64,000 nt of DNA. It comes from Paucimonas lemoignei. Its GTDB lineage: Bacteria; Pseudomonadota; Gammaproteobacteria; Burkholderiales; Burkholderiaceae_D. Where the stretch lies: assembly GCF_004342585.1 (NCBI RefSeq), contig NZ_SLZQ01000003.1:186001-250000 (forward strand), read 5' to 3'. The position numbers and the translations under genes are program-made. Shown here piece by piece: positions 21,140 to 30,546 of this stretch (position 1 is the first letter of the stretch; each line of letters starts with the position of its first letter). The notes under the pieces are model-generated. The model had not been told where the DNA came from, ran no database searches, and was given only the letters and a program-made list of their open reading frames with translations.

Positions 21140-21423
21140 GTGCGGAATTCTTTGTGTCTCTTGCCGCCTGGTTTGACCATGAGGCAAGTGGTGCAGAAGC
21201 GAAGAAGAAACGTCGACTAGCTGTCTTAAGTTTCCCGCGCTGCATCCGGGTAATTCGAGGATTGGAGTATACCCAGATTAATCAAATGTTTCCTTGAGAA
21301 AAGGGATTGACAGCGGGAATTTATTCAATTGCTGCAGGAATTTCCTTATTAAAAAAACCAGCTTCTGCAAATAATTGATACTGTGTTATTTTTCATGTTT
21401 TTCGTTCAATTCAGGAACCGCCA

Positions 21424-22707
21424 ATGAAGCTAGAAACTCTTGCCGTTCACGCTGGTTATTCGCCCGACCCCACCACCAAAGCCGTGGCTGTCCCGATTTA
21501 TCAAACCGTGGCCTATGCTTTCGATAATGCCCAGCATGGCGCCGACCTGTTCGACTTGAAGGTGCCGGGCAATATCTACACCCGCATCATGAACCCGACG
21601 CAAGACATTCTCGAAAAGCGCGTCGCCGCTCTGGAAGGCGGCATCGCCGCGCTGGCAGTGGCTTCGGGCATGGCAGCGATTACCTATGCCATTCAAACCA
21701 TTGCCGAATCGGGCGACAACATCGTGTCGGCCAGCCAGCTGTACGGCGGCACCTATAACCTCTTTGCCCACACGCTGCCGCAAATGGGTATCGAAACCCG
21801 TTTTGCCGACGCCCGTAATCCGGACAGCTTCGCCGCACTGATCGACGCGCGCACCAAGGCGATCTTTTGCGAATCGATCGGCAACCCGCTCGGCAACGTC
21901 ACCGATGTCGCCAAGCTGGCGGAAGTCGCGCATGCGCACGGCATCCCGCTCATCGTCGATAACACCGTGCCCAGCCCCTACCTGTTCCGCCCCATTGAGC
22001 ATGGCGCCGACATCGTCGTGCACGCGCTGACCAAATATCTCGGCGGCCACGGCAACAGTATCGGCGGCGCTATCGTCGACAGCGGCAAGTTCCCCTGGGC
22101 GAAATACAAGGAACGCTTCAAGCGCTTGAACGAACCGGACGTGTCCTACCACGGCGTGGTGTATACCGAAGCGCTGGGCGAGGCAGCCTTCATTGGCCGC
22201 GCACGCGTGGTCCCGCTGCGCAACATGGGCGCGGCAATCTCGCCGATGAACGCATTCCTGATCCTGCAAGGCATCGAGACGCTGGCACTGCGCATGGACC
22301 GCACCTGCGAAAACTCGCAAGCCATCGCTGAATACCTGCAAAAGCATCCGAAAGTCGCGTGGGTGAAATATGCCGGTCTGTCCGACCATCCCGACCATGC
22401 GCTGGTGGAGAAGTACATGAATGGCCGCGCCTCCGGCATCCTGTCATTCGGCGTCAAGTCGAACGATACCGATCCGCGCGCTGCCGGCGCCCGGGTGCTG
22501 GACGCCTTGAAGCTGTTCACCCGCCTGGTGAATATCGGCGACGCCAAGTCGCTGGCTACCCACCCGGCGTCGACCACCCATCGTCAGCTCAACCCGGAAG
22601 AATTGGCCAAGGCCGGCGTGTCGGAAGATATGCTGCGCCTGTCGATCGGCATCGAACACATCGATGACCTGATCGCCGATCTCGACCAGGCATTGACAGC
22701 GGCATAA
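21424..22707 (+). CDS. metY: O-acetylhomoserine aminocarboxypropyltransferase (sulfhydrylase)
   Basis: PLP enzyme that makes homocysteine from O-acetylhomoserine and sulfide. The 427-residue length and the N-terminus ([26 protein letters not shown]) are those of MetY rather than the shorter MetB/MetC. The PLP lysine is in [17 protein letters not shown], and the SxGxxH-type C-terminal motif is [17 protein letters not shown]. The substrate comes from MetX, encoded at 25763-26911. The upstream 280 bases hold its promoter; a very strong terminator follows. Confidence 0.95.
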   Translation: MKLETLAVHAGYSPDPTTKAVAVPIYQTVAYAFDNAQHGADLFDLKVPGNIYTRIMNPTQDILEKRVAALEGGIAALAVASGMAAITYAIQTIAESGDNIVSASQLYGGTYNLFAHTLPQMGIETRFADARNPDSFAALIDARTKAIFCESIGNPLGNVTDVAKLAEVAHAHGIPLIVDNTVPSPYLFRPIEHGADIVVHALTKYLGGHGNSIGGAIVDSGKFPWAKYKERFKRLNEPDVSYHGVVYTEALGEAAFIGRARVVPLRNMGAAISPMNAFLILQGIETLALRMDRTCENSQAIAEYLQKHPKVAWVKYAGLSDHPDHALVEKYMNGRASGILSFGVKSNDTDPRAAGARVLDALKLFTRLVNIGDAKSLATHPASTTHRQLNPEELAKAGVSEDMLRLSIGIEHIDDLIADLDQALTAA

Positions 22708-22730
22708 GCCAAGCGCAGTCTGTAAGACAA

Positions 22731-22771
22731 ACGGCCCCGGCAAACTGCATCGGTTTGCCGGGGCCGTCTTA
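22731..22771 (+). terminator. Strong intrinsic terminator after metY
   Basis: A 15-bp perfect stem (ACGGCCCCGGCAAAC pairing with GTTTGCCGGGGCCGT) with a short loop, followed by CTTATT. It lies 24 bases after the metY stop, between metY and the convergent protease gene. Confidence 0.88.
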
Positions 22772-22822
22772 TTAGTGGCTCGATTATGGAACCACGGCTT
22801 ATCGGGTATGGCGTAACGTCAT

Positions 22823-23743
22823 TCAGGAAACAGGATCGATTCCCTTGACGTTGGAGCGGTAAGGCGGCAAGGCTTGCAATGCCACGCCCTTGGTTCTGGC
22901 ATAGACCGGCATTACCGCCGGCAAATGCTTTTTCATTTCCGTGATGCGATTCTGGCCCGCCGGGTGAGACGACAGCCATTGCGGCGAAGCGTTCTGGCTG
23001 ACTTTCGCCATTTTCTGCCACAGCGCGACCCCGGCGCGCGGATCATAACCGGCACGCGCGGCGATATCCAAACCAACCACGTCGGCTTCGGTTTCATCGT
23101 CGCGCGAGAACTTCAGCATGGTCAGGTTGGCGCCAAGACCAGTAGCGGCCGTGGTCAGATTGGAATCAATGCCAAGCAACGCCGACAACCCGATGCCAGC
23201 CAGCTTGGCGCCGGCATTGGTGAGCGTGGATTTGGCGACACGTTCGCGGCCATGCTCACGCAAGGCGTGGGCGATTTCATGGCCCATGACAATGGCGACT
23301 TCGTCATCGGTCAGCTGCAAGCCATCCAGCAAGCCGGTAAAGAAAGCGATTTTCCCGCCGGGCATGCAAAAGGCATTCACATCCTTGGCGGCGATGACAT
23401 TGATTTCCCACTTCCAGTCGGATGCGCGCGGATTCCAGCGCGTGACTTGCGGAATGATCTTGTTGGCGATGGCGCGCAAACGCTTAACCTGCGGATGATT
23501 TTCAGGCAGCAGAATATTCTGCTGCTGGGCCTGCTGCTTGATGGCGACGTATTGCTGGGTCGCGGCCGCTTCCAGTTGCTCTTCCGGCACCAGATTGCGC
23601 AGGGAAGACATCTTGCCGACCTGGACACCGTCGCTCGCCGCTTGCGGCTGTTGTGCCCAAACCGGGGCCGCCGCACTCGTCATTCCCGCCAGCGCCAATG
23701 TGATAGCAAGGCGCCTTGAAAAACCAGTTGGCTTGAAGTGCAT
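22823..23743 (-). CDS. M48-family periplasmic metalloprotease
   Basis: Zinc peptidase of the LoiP/YcaL type, likely in outer-membrane or envelope protein quality control. It has 306 residues with a signal peptide (cut near VWA, about residue 30), the zinc site HEIAH in VMGHEIAHALREHGRERV, and the third ligand region DDETEADVVGLDIAARAGYDP. The C-terminus has SSHPAGQNRITEM, common in this family. No lipobox Cys is visible, so it is probably soluble. It is followed upstream by ampG on the same strand, with 27 bases between, so co-transcription is possible. Confidence 0.9.
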   Translation of the reverse strand: MHFKPTGFSRRLAITLALAGMTSAAAPVWAQQPQAASDGVQVGKMSSLRNLVPEEQLEAAATQQYVAIKQQAQQQNILLPENHPQVKRLRAIANKIIPQVTRWNPRASDWKWEINVIAAKDVNAFCMPGGKIAFFTGLLDGLQLTDDEVAIVMGHEIAHALREHGRERVAKSTLTNAGAKLAGIGLSALLGIDSNLTTAATGLGANLTMLKFSRDDETEADVVGLDIAARAGYDPRAGVALWQKMAKVSQNASPQWLSSHPAGQNRITEMKKHLPAVMPVYARTKGVALQALPPYRSNVKGIDPVS

Positions 23744-23770
23744 GGCTCAATGTCTCCTTCAGCGACTCCC

Positions 23771-25147
23771 TCAGTTGTCTCTTTCAACGGCGCCGGCTTC
23801 GCCATCCAGGCGAACGCGTGGCCGCAACCAGAAATACAGCGCTACCGCCGGCACGATCGCCAGGGTCGTGATCCAGAAATACGGCGCATATCCCACCGCC
23901 TCGACAATGCGGCCTGAATAAAAGCCCAATACCTTGCCCGGCAGCGTAATCAGCGAACTGAACAGCGCATACTGGGTCGCGGTATAACGCTGGTTCACTA
24001 ATGCCGACAGATAAGCCACGGCAGTAGTTCCCAACAGGCCCTGCGCCAGGTTCTCGCCCGAGATCACCAGGGTCAGCATACCGACATTGCCATTGGCGCC
24101 GATCAGCCCCAGGTACAGCAGGTTGGAAAGCGCCCCCAGCACGATACTCAGCAACAACGCGCGCTCGACACCCAGCCTTACCACGGCGACGCCGCCGAGG
24201 AAAGCGCCGCCAATACCGACCCAGATGCCGTATATCTTCGATATGGTGGCAATCTGCGTCTTGGTAAAGCCCTGGTCCAGGTAAAACGGCCCCATGATGC
24301 CGCCGACCAGTGCCTGGTCGGAAATCTTGAACAGCAAGATGAAGAGCAGGATCACCAAGCCAACACGGCCGCCAAAACGGCGGAAGAAATCGGCAAACGG
24401 CTCGACCACGCCCTCGCGCATGCCAGCCACCCAGCTTTTTGCATGCAAGCGGATGACTTCCGGCTCGCGTGCCAGCAGATTGGTCGCAATCGGGATCAGC
24501 ATGAACAGCGCCATCAGGCGGTACACGTTCGGCCAGATGAAGTGGTCCGCCAAGACCAGCGCCACCGCGCCGGTGATGATCAGCGCAATCCGGTATCCCA
24601 GCGAATAGGTGGCGACCAGCGCGCCCTGCGCCTCGACCGGCGCGATCTCGATGCGATAGGCATCCACCACGATATCCAGTGTCGCGCCGGCGAACGCTAC
24701 CAGCAGGGTCAGGCCGACGAACAGCGGCAGTTGCTCCGGCGTCACCGAAGCCATCGCGGCGAGCCCGATCATCACCGCAACTTGCGCCAGCAACAGCCAG
24801 CTGCGCCGCTGCCCCAGCCGGCCTAAAATCGGCAAGCGCAGGCGGTCGACCAGCGGCGCCCATAAAAACTTGAAGGAATACGCCAAGCCCGCGCTGGCGA
24901 TCATGGTGATGTCCTTCAGGACGATGCCGCCTTCCTTGAGCCAGTAAGCGAGCGTGCCGGCCACCAGCAAGAACGGCAAGCCGGAGGCAAAGCCAAAGAA
25001 AAACATGGTCCAGGCCGAGGGCTGCAGGAAAGCGTCGCGGATTCGCGTCCCGGACCTGGCTTTCTCTTCGCCGGCGCGCGCGGCGCCCTGGTCTTTGGAA
25101 TTATCCGTGTCGTGGCGATGCGGGGCGCTGCCGGGAGTCTGGCTCAT
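23771..25147 (-). CDS. ampG: Muropeptide permease AmpG-type MFS transporter
   Basis: Inner-membrane proton symporter that imports anhydro-muropeptides for wall recycling. Its 458 residues have twelve or more hydrophobic segments. The N-terminal conserved region (FFFGFASGLPFLLVAGTLAYWLKEGG) and FLWAPLVDRLRLP are typical of AmpG, and FKISDQALVGGIMGPFYLDQGF lies in the middle. A charged 35-residue extension precedes the first helix. It lies between metW and the M48 protease on the minus strand. Confidence 0.9.
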   Translation of the reverse strand: MSQTPGSAPHRHDTDNSKDQGAARAGEEKARSGTRIRDAFLQPSAWTMFFFGFASGLPFLLVAGTLAYWLKEGGIVLKDITMIASAGLAYSFKFLWAPLVDRLRLPILGRLGQRRSWLLLAQVAVMIGLAAMASVTPEQLPLFVGLTLLVAFAGATLDIVVDAYRIEIAPVEAQGALVATYSLGYRIALIITGAVALVLADHFIWPNVYRLMALFMLIPIATNLLAREPEVIRLHAKSWVAGMREGVVEPFADFFRRFGGRVGLVILLFILLFKISDQALVGGIMGPFYLDQGFTKTQIATISKIYGIWVGIGGAFLGGVAVVRLGVERALLLSIVLGALSNLLYLGLIGANGNVGMLTLVISGENLAQGLLGTTAVAYLSALVNQRYTATQYALFSSLITLPGKVLGFYSGRIVEAVGYAPYFWITTLAIVPAVALYFWLRPRVRLDGEAGAVERDN

Positions 25148-25160
25148 GAACGATTCTTAA

Positions 25161-25766
25161 TCAGTGTTTTTTACGAAGACGGAAGACCGCCAGGCTGCCG
25201 CGCCAGTTTGGCAAGAAGCCAACTGGCTTGCCTTCATGCAACGCGATGAATTCGAGCACTTCGAGTCCGACGCTGTTGGCAAGTTCCGCAAAGTCGCCGA
25301 TGGTGGAAAAGCGCAGGTTGGGCGTGTCATACCATTGATACGGCAGTGACTTCGACACCGGCATGCGACCGCGAATCAGCGACAGCCGGTGCGGCCAATG
25401 GGCGAAGTTGGGAAAGGAAACGATCGCCTCGCGGCCGACACGGGTGATTTCGGTCAGCACGCCCTCGACATCCTTCATCATCTGCAGCGCCGACAGGCAC
25501 AGCACCATGTCGAAGGAATTATCTTCAAACATGGCCAGGCCGGCTTCCAGGTCTTGCTGGATCACCGAGACGCCGCGCTCGATGCAGACCGGGATCTTGT
25601 TGTCATCGATTTCGATGCCATAGCCATGGCAGCCCTTGTCGGACCGCAGGTGGTCGAGCATGACGCCATCGCCGCAACCCAGGTCCAGCACGTGCGACCC
25701 CGGCGCTACCCAGTGCGCGATAAATGCCAGATCCGGCCGCAGGCGGCTCAATTCATCGAAAGTCAT
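25161..25766 (-). CDS. metW: Methionine biosynthesis protein MetW
   Basis: Rossmann-fold SAM-methyltransferase-like protein that partners MetX and is needed for its full activity in many proteobacteria. It has 201 residues from the ATG at 25766, which overlaps the metX stop by four bases (ATGA). Motif I is [32 protein letters not shown] near the C-terminus is typical of MetW. The coupling to metX fits the known complex. Confidence 0.96.
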   Translation of the reverse strand: MTFDELSRLRPDLAFIAHWVAPGSHVLDLGCGDGVMLDHLRSDKGCHGYGIEIDDNKIPVCIERGVSVIQQDLEAGLAMFEDNSFDMVLCLSALQMMKDVEGVLTEITRVGREAIVSFPNFAHWPHRLSLIRGRMPVSKSLPYQWYDTPNLRFSTIGDFAELANSVGLEVLEFIALHEGKPVGFLPNWRGSLAVFRLRKKH

Positions 25767-26911
25767 AATGCGCCTCCTGCCTGGATTTCCTGCCACACGC
25801 GATCGTAATACGTGCGCACCGTGCGCAGATAGCGCGGATCTTCGAGCAGGAAGGCGTCGTGGCCATGCGGCGCATCGATTTCCGCATACGACACGCGCCG
25901 CTTGTTGTTGACCAGCGCCTGCACCATCTCGCGACTGCGCGCCGGCGAAAAGCGCCAGTCGGTGGTGAACGACACCAGCAGGAATTGCGCTTCGGTTCCG
26001 TCCAGCGTACGCGCCAGGTCGCCATCGAATTCGCGCGCCGGGTCGAAATAATCCAGCGCCTTGGTAATCAAGAGATAAGTATTGGCATCGAAGTATTCGG
26101 AAAACTTGTCGCCCTGGTAACGCAGGTAGGATTCGATTTCGAAATCGATGCCGAAGCCGAACTGATATTTCCCCGCGCGCAGCTCACGGCCAAATTTCTC
26201 CGCCATGTCGTCATCCGACAGATAGGTGATGTGGCCGATCATGCGTGCCACCCGCAAGCCGCGCTTGGGCACCACGCCATGCGCATAAAAGTCGCCGCCA
26301 TGGAAATCGGGGTCGGTCAGGATGGCCTGGCGTGCCACGTCATTAAAGGCGATATTCTGCGCCGATAGCTTGGGCGTCGAGGCGATCACCACGCAATGAC
26401 GCAGGCGCTTCGGATAACGCAGGCTCCAGGCCAGCGCTTGCATGCCGCCGAGCGACCCGCCCATGACGGCGGCGAATTGTTCAATGCCCAATGCATCGGC
26501 CAGCCGCGCCTGGGCATCGACCCAGTCTTCCACGGTCACGACCGGAAAGCTTGCGCCATAAGGTTTGCCCGTTGCCGGATTGGTGTGCATCGGCCCGGTC
26601 GAGCCAAAGCAGGAGCCAAGATTGTTGACGCCGATGACGAAAAACTTGTCGGTATCGACCGGCTTGCCGGGCCCGACCATGTTATCCCACCAGCCGATAT
26701 TCTTTTCGCCCTTGTCGTTCAGGTAATAGCCCGCCACGTGGTGCGAAGCATTCAACGCGTGACAGATCAACACGGCGTTGGAACGGTCGGCATTGAGCTT
26801 GCCGTAGGTTTCATACACCAGTGTATAGTCCGCCAGCGATGCGCCGCCCTGCAGCGGCAAGGGCTCGCTGAAATGCATGGCCTGCGGCGAGACGATTCCG
26901 ATGGAAGTCAT
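25763..26911 (-). CDS. metX: Homoserine O-acyltransferase MetX
   Basis: Alpha/beta-hydrolase-fold enzyme that acylates homoserine (acetyl or succinyl donor; these subfamilies cannot be told apart here) for methionine synthesis, feeding MetY. The 382 residues show the nucleophile elbow [14 protein letters not shown], the oxyanion region [15 protein letters not shown] and a C-terminal Asp/His pair ([12 protein letters not shown]). The start MTSIGIV resembles other betaproteobacterial MetX starts, but no Shine-Dalgarno sequence precedes it: the 12 bases before the ATG are TTATTTTCTCTT, the tail of a terminator. Confidence 0.96.
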   Translation of the reverse strand: MTSIGIVSPQAMHFSEPLPLQGGASLADYTLVYETYGKLNADRSNAVLICHALNASHHVAGYYLNDKGEKNIGWWDNMVGPGKPVDTDKFFVIGVNNLGSCFGSTGPMHTNPATGKPYGASFPVVTVEDWVDAQARLADALGIEQFAAVMGGSLGGMQALAWSLRYPKRLRHCVVIASTPKLSAQNIAFNDVARQAILTDPDFHGGDFYAHGVVPKRGLRVARMIGHITYLSDDDMAEKFGRELRAGKYQFGFGIDFEIESYLRYQGDKFSEYFDANTYLLITKALDYFDPAREFDGDLARTLDGTEAQFLLVSFTTDWRFSPARSREMVQALVNNKRRVSYAEIDAPHGHDAFLLEDPRYLRTVRTYYDRVWQEIQAGGAL

Positions 26912-26920
26912 AAAGAGAAA

Positions 26921-26955
26921 ATAAAAAAGCCCGAAAGCGTCATGCGCGTCGGGCT
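26921..26955 (-). terminator. Terminator-type hairpin directly in front of metX
   Basis: On the minus strand a 7-bp perfect stem (AGCCCGA/TCGGGCT, with a 14-base loop that can pair further) is followed by TTTTTTAT and ends about 10 bases before the metX start codon. It can serve as terminator of the ptsI gene upstream, or as an attenuator of metX. Confidence 0.7.
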
Positions 26956-27117
26956 AAATTCGAACTTGTCAGTTGTACCAAGCACGCTTTAGCCGTATTT
27001 ATCATGCGCCCGCAAGCTGATATCAAATCGGCGCCATTGCGTAAGAATAACCAAGTCGGCTGCCGCCGTCAAACCGCAAGCATGACAAAGCCGGCGCCAG
27101 GCTTATCACGGCATGGA

Positions 27118-28866
27118 TTACAGCGAGCCCAATTGCGCCACCGCTTCGGTAATCGCCACCGGGTCGGTCGTGCGCAGGATCCGGCGCGTCTGCGTCGCCA
27201 GGACGGTCAAATCGCTGTTGAGAATTTCATTTTTCACCGGCAGCACCTGGGTCGGGTGCATCGAAAATTCGCGCAAGCCCATGCCCAGCAAGAGGCGCGT
27301 CATTTTGATGTCGCCAGCCATCTCGCCGCACACCGCCACGGGAATGCCTTCGCGCGCGCCGGCGGAAATGATCGACGATAGCAAATACAGCACAGCCGGA
27401 TGCAGCGGATTGTAGAGGTGCGCCACTTCATGATCGACACGATCGATCGCCAGCGTGTACTGAATCAGGTCGTTGGTGCCGATGGAGAGAAAATCCATGC
27501 GCTTGATGAACATCGGCAGCGCCAGCGCCGCAGCCGGGATTTCGATCATGGCGCCGACCTTGATGTTTTCGTCGAACTTCTTGCCGGCGTCGCGCAACTG
27601 TTCCTTGGCTTGCGCGATCATCGACAGGGTCTGTTCGATCTCGAAGGCATGCGCCAGCATCGGCACCAGGATATTGACCGGGCCGTGCGCCGAAGCGCGC
27701 AGGATGGCGCGCAGCTGCATCAGGAAAATCTGCGGCTCGGCCAGGCAATAACGGATGGCGCGCAAGCCCAGCGCGGGATTGAGCGCAGTCTGCTCCGCCG
27801 CATCGAGCGGCTTGTCGGCGCCGATGTCGAGCGTGCGGATCGTCACCGGACGCCCTTTCATCATCGTCACTGCCTTGCGGTAGGACTCGTACTGCTCATC
27901 TTCGGTCGGCAGCTTGGCAACGAAGCCGCCGCGCCCCATGAAGAGAAATTCAGAGCGGAACAGGCCGATGCCAGAGGCGCCGACTTCCATCGCCGACGAG
28001 CAATCGTCCGGTAATTCGATATTGGCCAGCAGAGTGATTTCTACGCCATCCTTGGTGATGGCCGGAGTTTTCTTCAGCTTGGCGAGCTTTTTCCGCTCGC
28101 GCAGCAGCTTGGCCTGCCGATCGCGGTACTGTTCCAGCACCACTTGCGGCGGATCGACGATCACCACGCCGGCATCGCCATCGACGATCACCCAGTCATC
28201 CTGGGCGATCAGCGCCGAGGCGTTGAACATGCCGACTGCCGCCGGGATATCGAGACTTCTGGCGACGATGGCGGTATGCGAGTTCTGGCCGCCGACGTCG
28301 GTGACAAAACCGGCAAAGGCGCCATTCTTAAACTGCAGCATGTCGGCCGGCGAGATATCGTGCGCCACGACGATCATCCTGGCTGCGGGCTCATCTTCCC
28401 GCGGCTTGGGCAAATCGACTGCCGTGCCGGTCAATACCTTGATCACGCGCTCGCCGACCTGCTGAATGTCAGCCTTGCGCTCGCGTAGATAAGCGTCGCC
28501 GATCTCGTCGAACTGCGCCGACAATTCATCGATTTGCGTCACCAGCGCCCATTCGGCATTGTAGTGGCGTGTGCGGATGATATTGAGCGGCTCCTCGGCG
28601 ATCATCGGGTCCGACAGGATCAGCGCATGTACGTCCAGGAATGCACCCAGCTCAGCCGGCGACTCCTTGGGCAGCTCATTCCAGATCGTTTGCAATTCCT
28701 TGTGGACGGTGGCAATCGCATCCTGCAGGCGCTGGACTTCGGCCTCCACCTGTTCCTCGGGGATCAGGTAATGCTTGACCTCGAGCGCGGCCGGCGCCAG
28801 CAGATGGGCGCGGCCGATCGCGATGCCGCGCGAAACCGGAATGCCGTGGAGGGTGAAAGATGCCAT
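27118..28866 (-). CDS. ptsI: PTS enzyme I (phosphoenolpyruvate-protein phosphotransferase)
   Basis: Autophosphorylates from PEP and passes the phosphate to HPr. The 582 residues show the active-site His in GGQNSHTAIVARS, the PEP-binding TNDLIQYTLAIDR stretch, the C-terminal VCGEMAGD motif, and the N-terminal helical HPr-binding domain. Last of the ptsIIA-ptsH-ptsI row, 8 bases after ptsH. Only general and regulatory PTS proteins are encoded here, no sugar permease, so the system probably signals carbon or polymer metabolism rather than transporting sugar. Confidence 0.97.
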   Translation of the reverse strand: MASFTLHGIPVSRGIAIGRAHLLAPAALEVKHYLIPEEQVEAEVQRLQDAIATVHKELQTIWNELPKESPAELGAFLDVHALILSDPMIAEEPLNIIRTRHYNAEWALVTQIDELSAQFDEIGDAYLRERKADIQQVGERVIKVLTGTAVDLPKPREDEPAARMIVVAHDISPADMLQFKNGAFAGFVTDVGGQNSHTAIVARSLDIPAAVGMFNASALIAQDDWVIVDGDAGVVIVDPPQVVLEQYRDRQAKLLRERKKLAKLKKTPAITKDGVEITLLANIELPDDCSSAMEVGASGIGLFRSEFLFMGRGGFVAKLPTEDEQYESYRKAVTMMKGRPVTIRTLDIGADKPLDAAEQTALNPALGLRAIRYCLAEPQIFLMQLRAILRASAHGPVNILVPMLAHAFEIEQTLSMIAQAKEQLRDAGKKFDENIKVGAMIEIPAAALALPMFIKRMDFLSIGTNDLIQYTLAIDRVDHEVAHLYNPLHPAVLYLLSSIISAGAREGIPVAVCGEMAGDIKMTRLLLGMGLREFSMHPTQVLPVKNEILNSDLTVLATQTRRILRTTDPVAITEAVAQLGSL

Positions 28867-28874
28867 GCGTGCCT

Positions 28875-29144
28875 CTATTCGCCTTCGCCGAACTTGTCAT
28901 TGATGAGCGCGAGCAGGGCATCGAAGCATTCCTGCTCATCCGGACCTTCCGTCTCCAGCAACACCTTGGTGCCCTTGCCGGCGGCCAGCATCATCACGCC
29001 CATGATGGACTTGGCATTGACCCGGCGCGAATTGCGCGTCATCCAGACATCGCTCTTGTATTTCGCCGCCAGCTGGGTCAGCTTGGCCGACGCGCGCGCG
29101 TGCAAGCCCAGCTTGTTGATGATCTCGATTTCTTGTTGAACCAT
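28875..29144 (-). CDS. ptsH: HPr phosphocarrier protein
   Basis: Small PTS phosphocarrier of 89 residues. The phosphorylated His lies in LGLHARASAKLTQLA, and the regulatory Ser region is NAKSIMGVMMLAAGKGT. It sits between the mannose-family EIIA and enzyme I, with short gaps on both sides, so one transcript is likely. Confidence 0.97.
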   Translation of the reverse strand: MVQQEIEIINKLGLHARASAKLTQLAAKYKSDVWMTRNSRRVNAKSIMGVMMLAAGKGTKVLLETEGPDEQECFDALLALINDKFGEGE

Positions 29145-29163
29145 GTCGTTCTTCTTATTCGAA

Positions 29164-29571
29164 TTAATTCGGCGACAAGCGTACCCGGTTATCCACCCTC
29201 ACGGCGCCGCCCTGCCCCCCGGCGAGCGCCATTTCCACCACCACATCCAGCGTATCCTGGCGATAAGTGAGCGCACGCAACAGCATCGGCAGACTGATGC
29301 CGGCAATGACTTCCACCTCTCCAGGCGAACACAACTGCAGCGTACAGTTGGATGGTGTCCCGCCCATGACATCCGTGATCACCAGCACACCGCTGCCGTC
29401 GTCGAGGCGCTTGATGGCTTCGCCGGCAATGCGCCGCACTTCGGCCGTATCCTGGTCGGCCTTCACATCAATCGCTTCAAGACGCTCCGGTCGGTTGCGG
29501 AACACGTGCGTGGCCGCAGCGACGAACGCCTCGCCCAGCGGGGCATGCGTTAAAAGAAGAATACCTACCAT
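29164..29571 (-). CDS. PTS mannose-family EIIA protein
   Basis: 135 residues from the ATG at 29571 (MVGILLLTHAPLG); nine more codons upstream are open but do not fit the family. The phosphorylated His is in LLTHAPLGEAF, and DVMGGTPSN and DNRVRLSPN are family motifs. This lone EIIA-Man, paired with HPr and enzyme I and without EIIB/C/D, is common in beta- and alphaproteobacteria and is taken to be regulatory. Confidence 0.92.
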   Translation of the reverse strand: MVGILLLTHAPLGEAFVAAATHVFRNRPERLEAIDVKADQDTAEVRRIAGEAIKRLDDGSGVLVITDVMGGTPSNCTLQLCSPGEVEVIAGISLPMLLRALTYRQDTLDVVVEMALAGGQGGAVRVDNRVRLSPN

Positions 29572-29607
29572 AGTATTTGGGGTCCGTCCCTGCGCCAAGC
29601 GCGTAAT

Positions 29608-30546
29608 TCAGCCGCGCTTTTCGAGCGCATCGATGAACATGCCGGCCACGTTGAATCCGGTTTGCTGCCGGATCTCCTGGAAACAGGTCGGGCTGGTGAC
29701 GTTCACTTCGGTCAGATAATCACCGATCACGTCCAATCCTACCAGCAACAAGCCCCGTTGGAAAAGCTCCGGCGCCAGCGCATGGGCGATTTCCTGGTCG
29801 CGCGCCGACAAGGGCTGCGCCACGCCGGTACCGCCGGCCGCCAGGTTGCCGCGCACTTCGCCGGCCTGCGGGATGCGCGCGAGACTATAGGGCACCGCTT
29901 CGCCACCGATCAGCAGGATGCGCTTGTCGCCCTTGGCAATTTCAGGGATGTAGCGCTGCGCCATGACCGTGACACTGCCATGATGAGTCAGGGTTTCGAT
30001 AATGGCGCCCAGGTTCAGGCCATCGTCACGTACGCGAAAGACGCCGGTGCCGCCCATGCCATCGAGCGGCTTTAGGATGATGTCCTGGTGCTCGGCATGG
30101 AAGGCACGCAGGCGCGCCATGTTGCCGGTGACCAGAGTCGGCGCGGTAAATTGCGAAAACTGCGCGATTGCCAGCTTTTCATTATGGTCGCGCACGGCGC
30201 CAGCCCGGTTGACGATGCGCGCGCCCTGTCGCTCGGCAATTTCCAGCAAATACGTGAGGTACACGTATTCCATGTCGAAAGGCGGATCCTTGCGCAGCAC
30301 CACGACATCGTAGGCGGCAAGCGGCTGGGCAGCCTTCGGTTCGGCACGGTACCAGTCATCGGCCTCGCCGGTGAGCTGGATGCGGGCGGCATTGGCCATC
30401 ACCTTTCCCTGCTCCAGCGCCATGTCGGACTGCTCGAAGGCATGAATCTCATGGCCGCGCGAAGCCGCCTCGGCCATCATGGCATAGGTCGAATCCTTGT
30501 ACGTCTTGAAGGTCGACAGCTGGTCGGCCAGGAAAGCGATTTTCAT
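29608..30546 (-). CDS. gshB: Glutathione synthetase
   Basis: ATP-grasp ligase that joins gamma-glutamylcysteine and glycine. Its 312 residues match the proteobacterial GshB length. Visible features are the N-terminal KIAFLADQLSTFKTYKDST, the metal/substrate motif RKDPPFDMEY, the ATP-binding LKPLDGMGGTGVFRV, and the C-terminal DVIGDYLTEVNVTSPTCFQEI. The ATG shares one base with the gshA stop, so the two steps of glutathione synthesis are translationally coupled. Confidence 0.97.
   Translation of the reverse strand: MKIAFLADQLSTFKTYKDSTYAMMAEAASRGHEIHAFEQSDMALEQGKVMANAARIQLTGEADDWYRAEPKAAQPLAAYDVVVLRKDPPFDMEYVYLTYLLEIAERQGARIVNRAGAVRDHNEKLAIAQFSQFTAPTLVTGNMARLRAFHAEHQDIILKPLDGMGGTGVFRVRDDGLNLGAIIETLTHHGSVTVMAQRYIPEIAKGDKRILLIGGEAVPYSLARIPQAGEVRGNLAAGGTGVAQPLSARDQEIAHALAPELFQRGLLLVGLDVIGDYLTEVNVTSPTCFQEIRQQTGFNVAGMFIDALEKRG

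Noticed and set aside
26921-27117. SAM-type riboswitch upstream of metX
   Set aside because: I see only one terminator-like hairpin and none of the conserved SAM-I, SAM-II or SAH core sequences; the hairpin may simply end the ptsI transcript.
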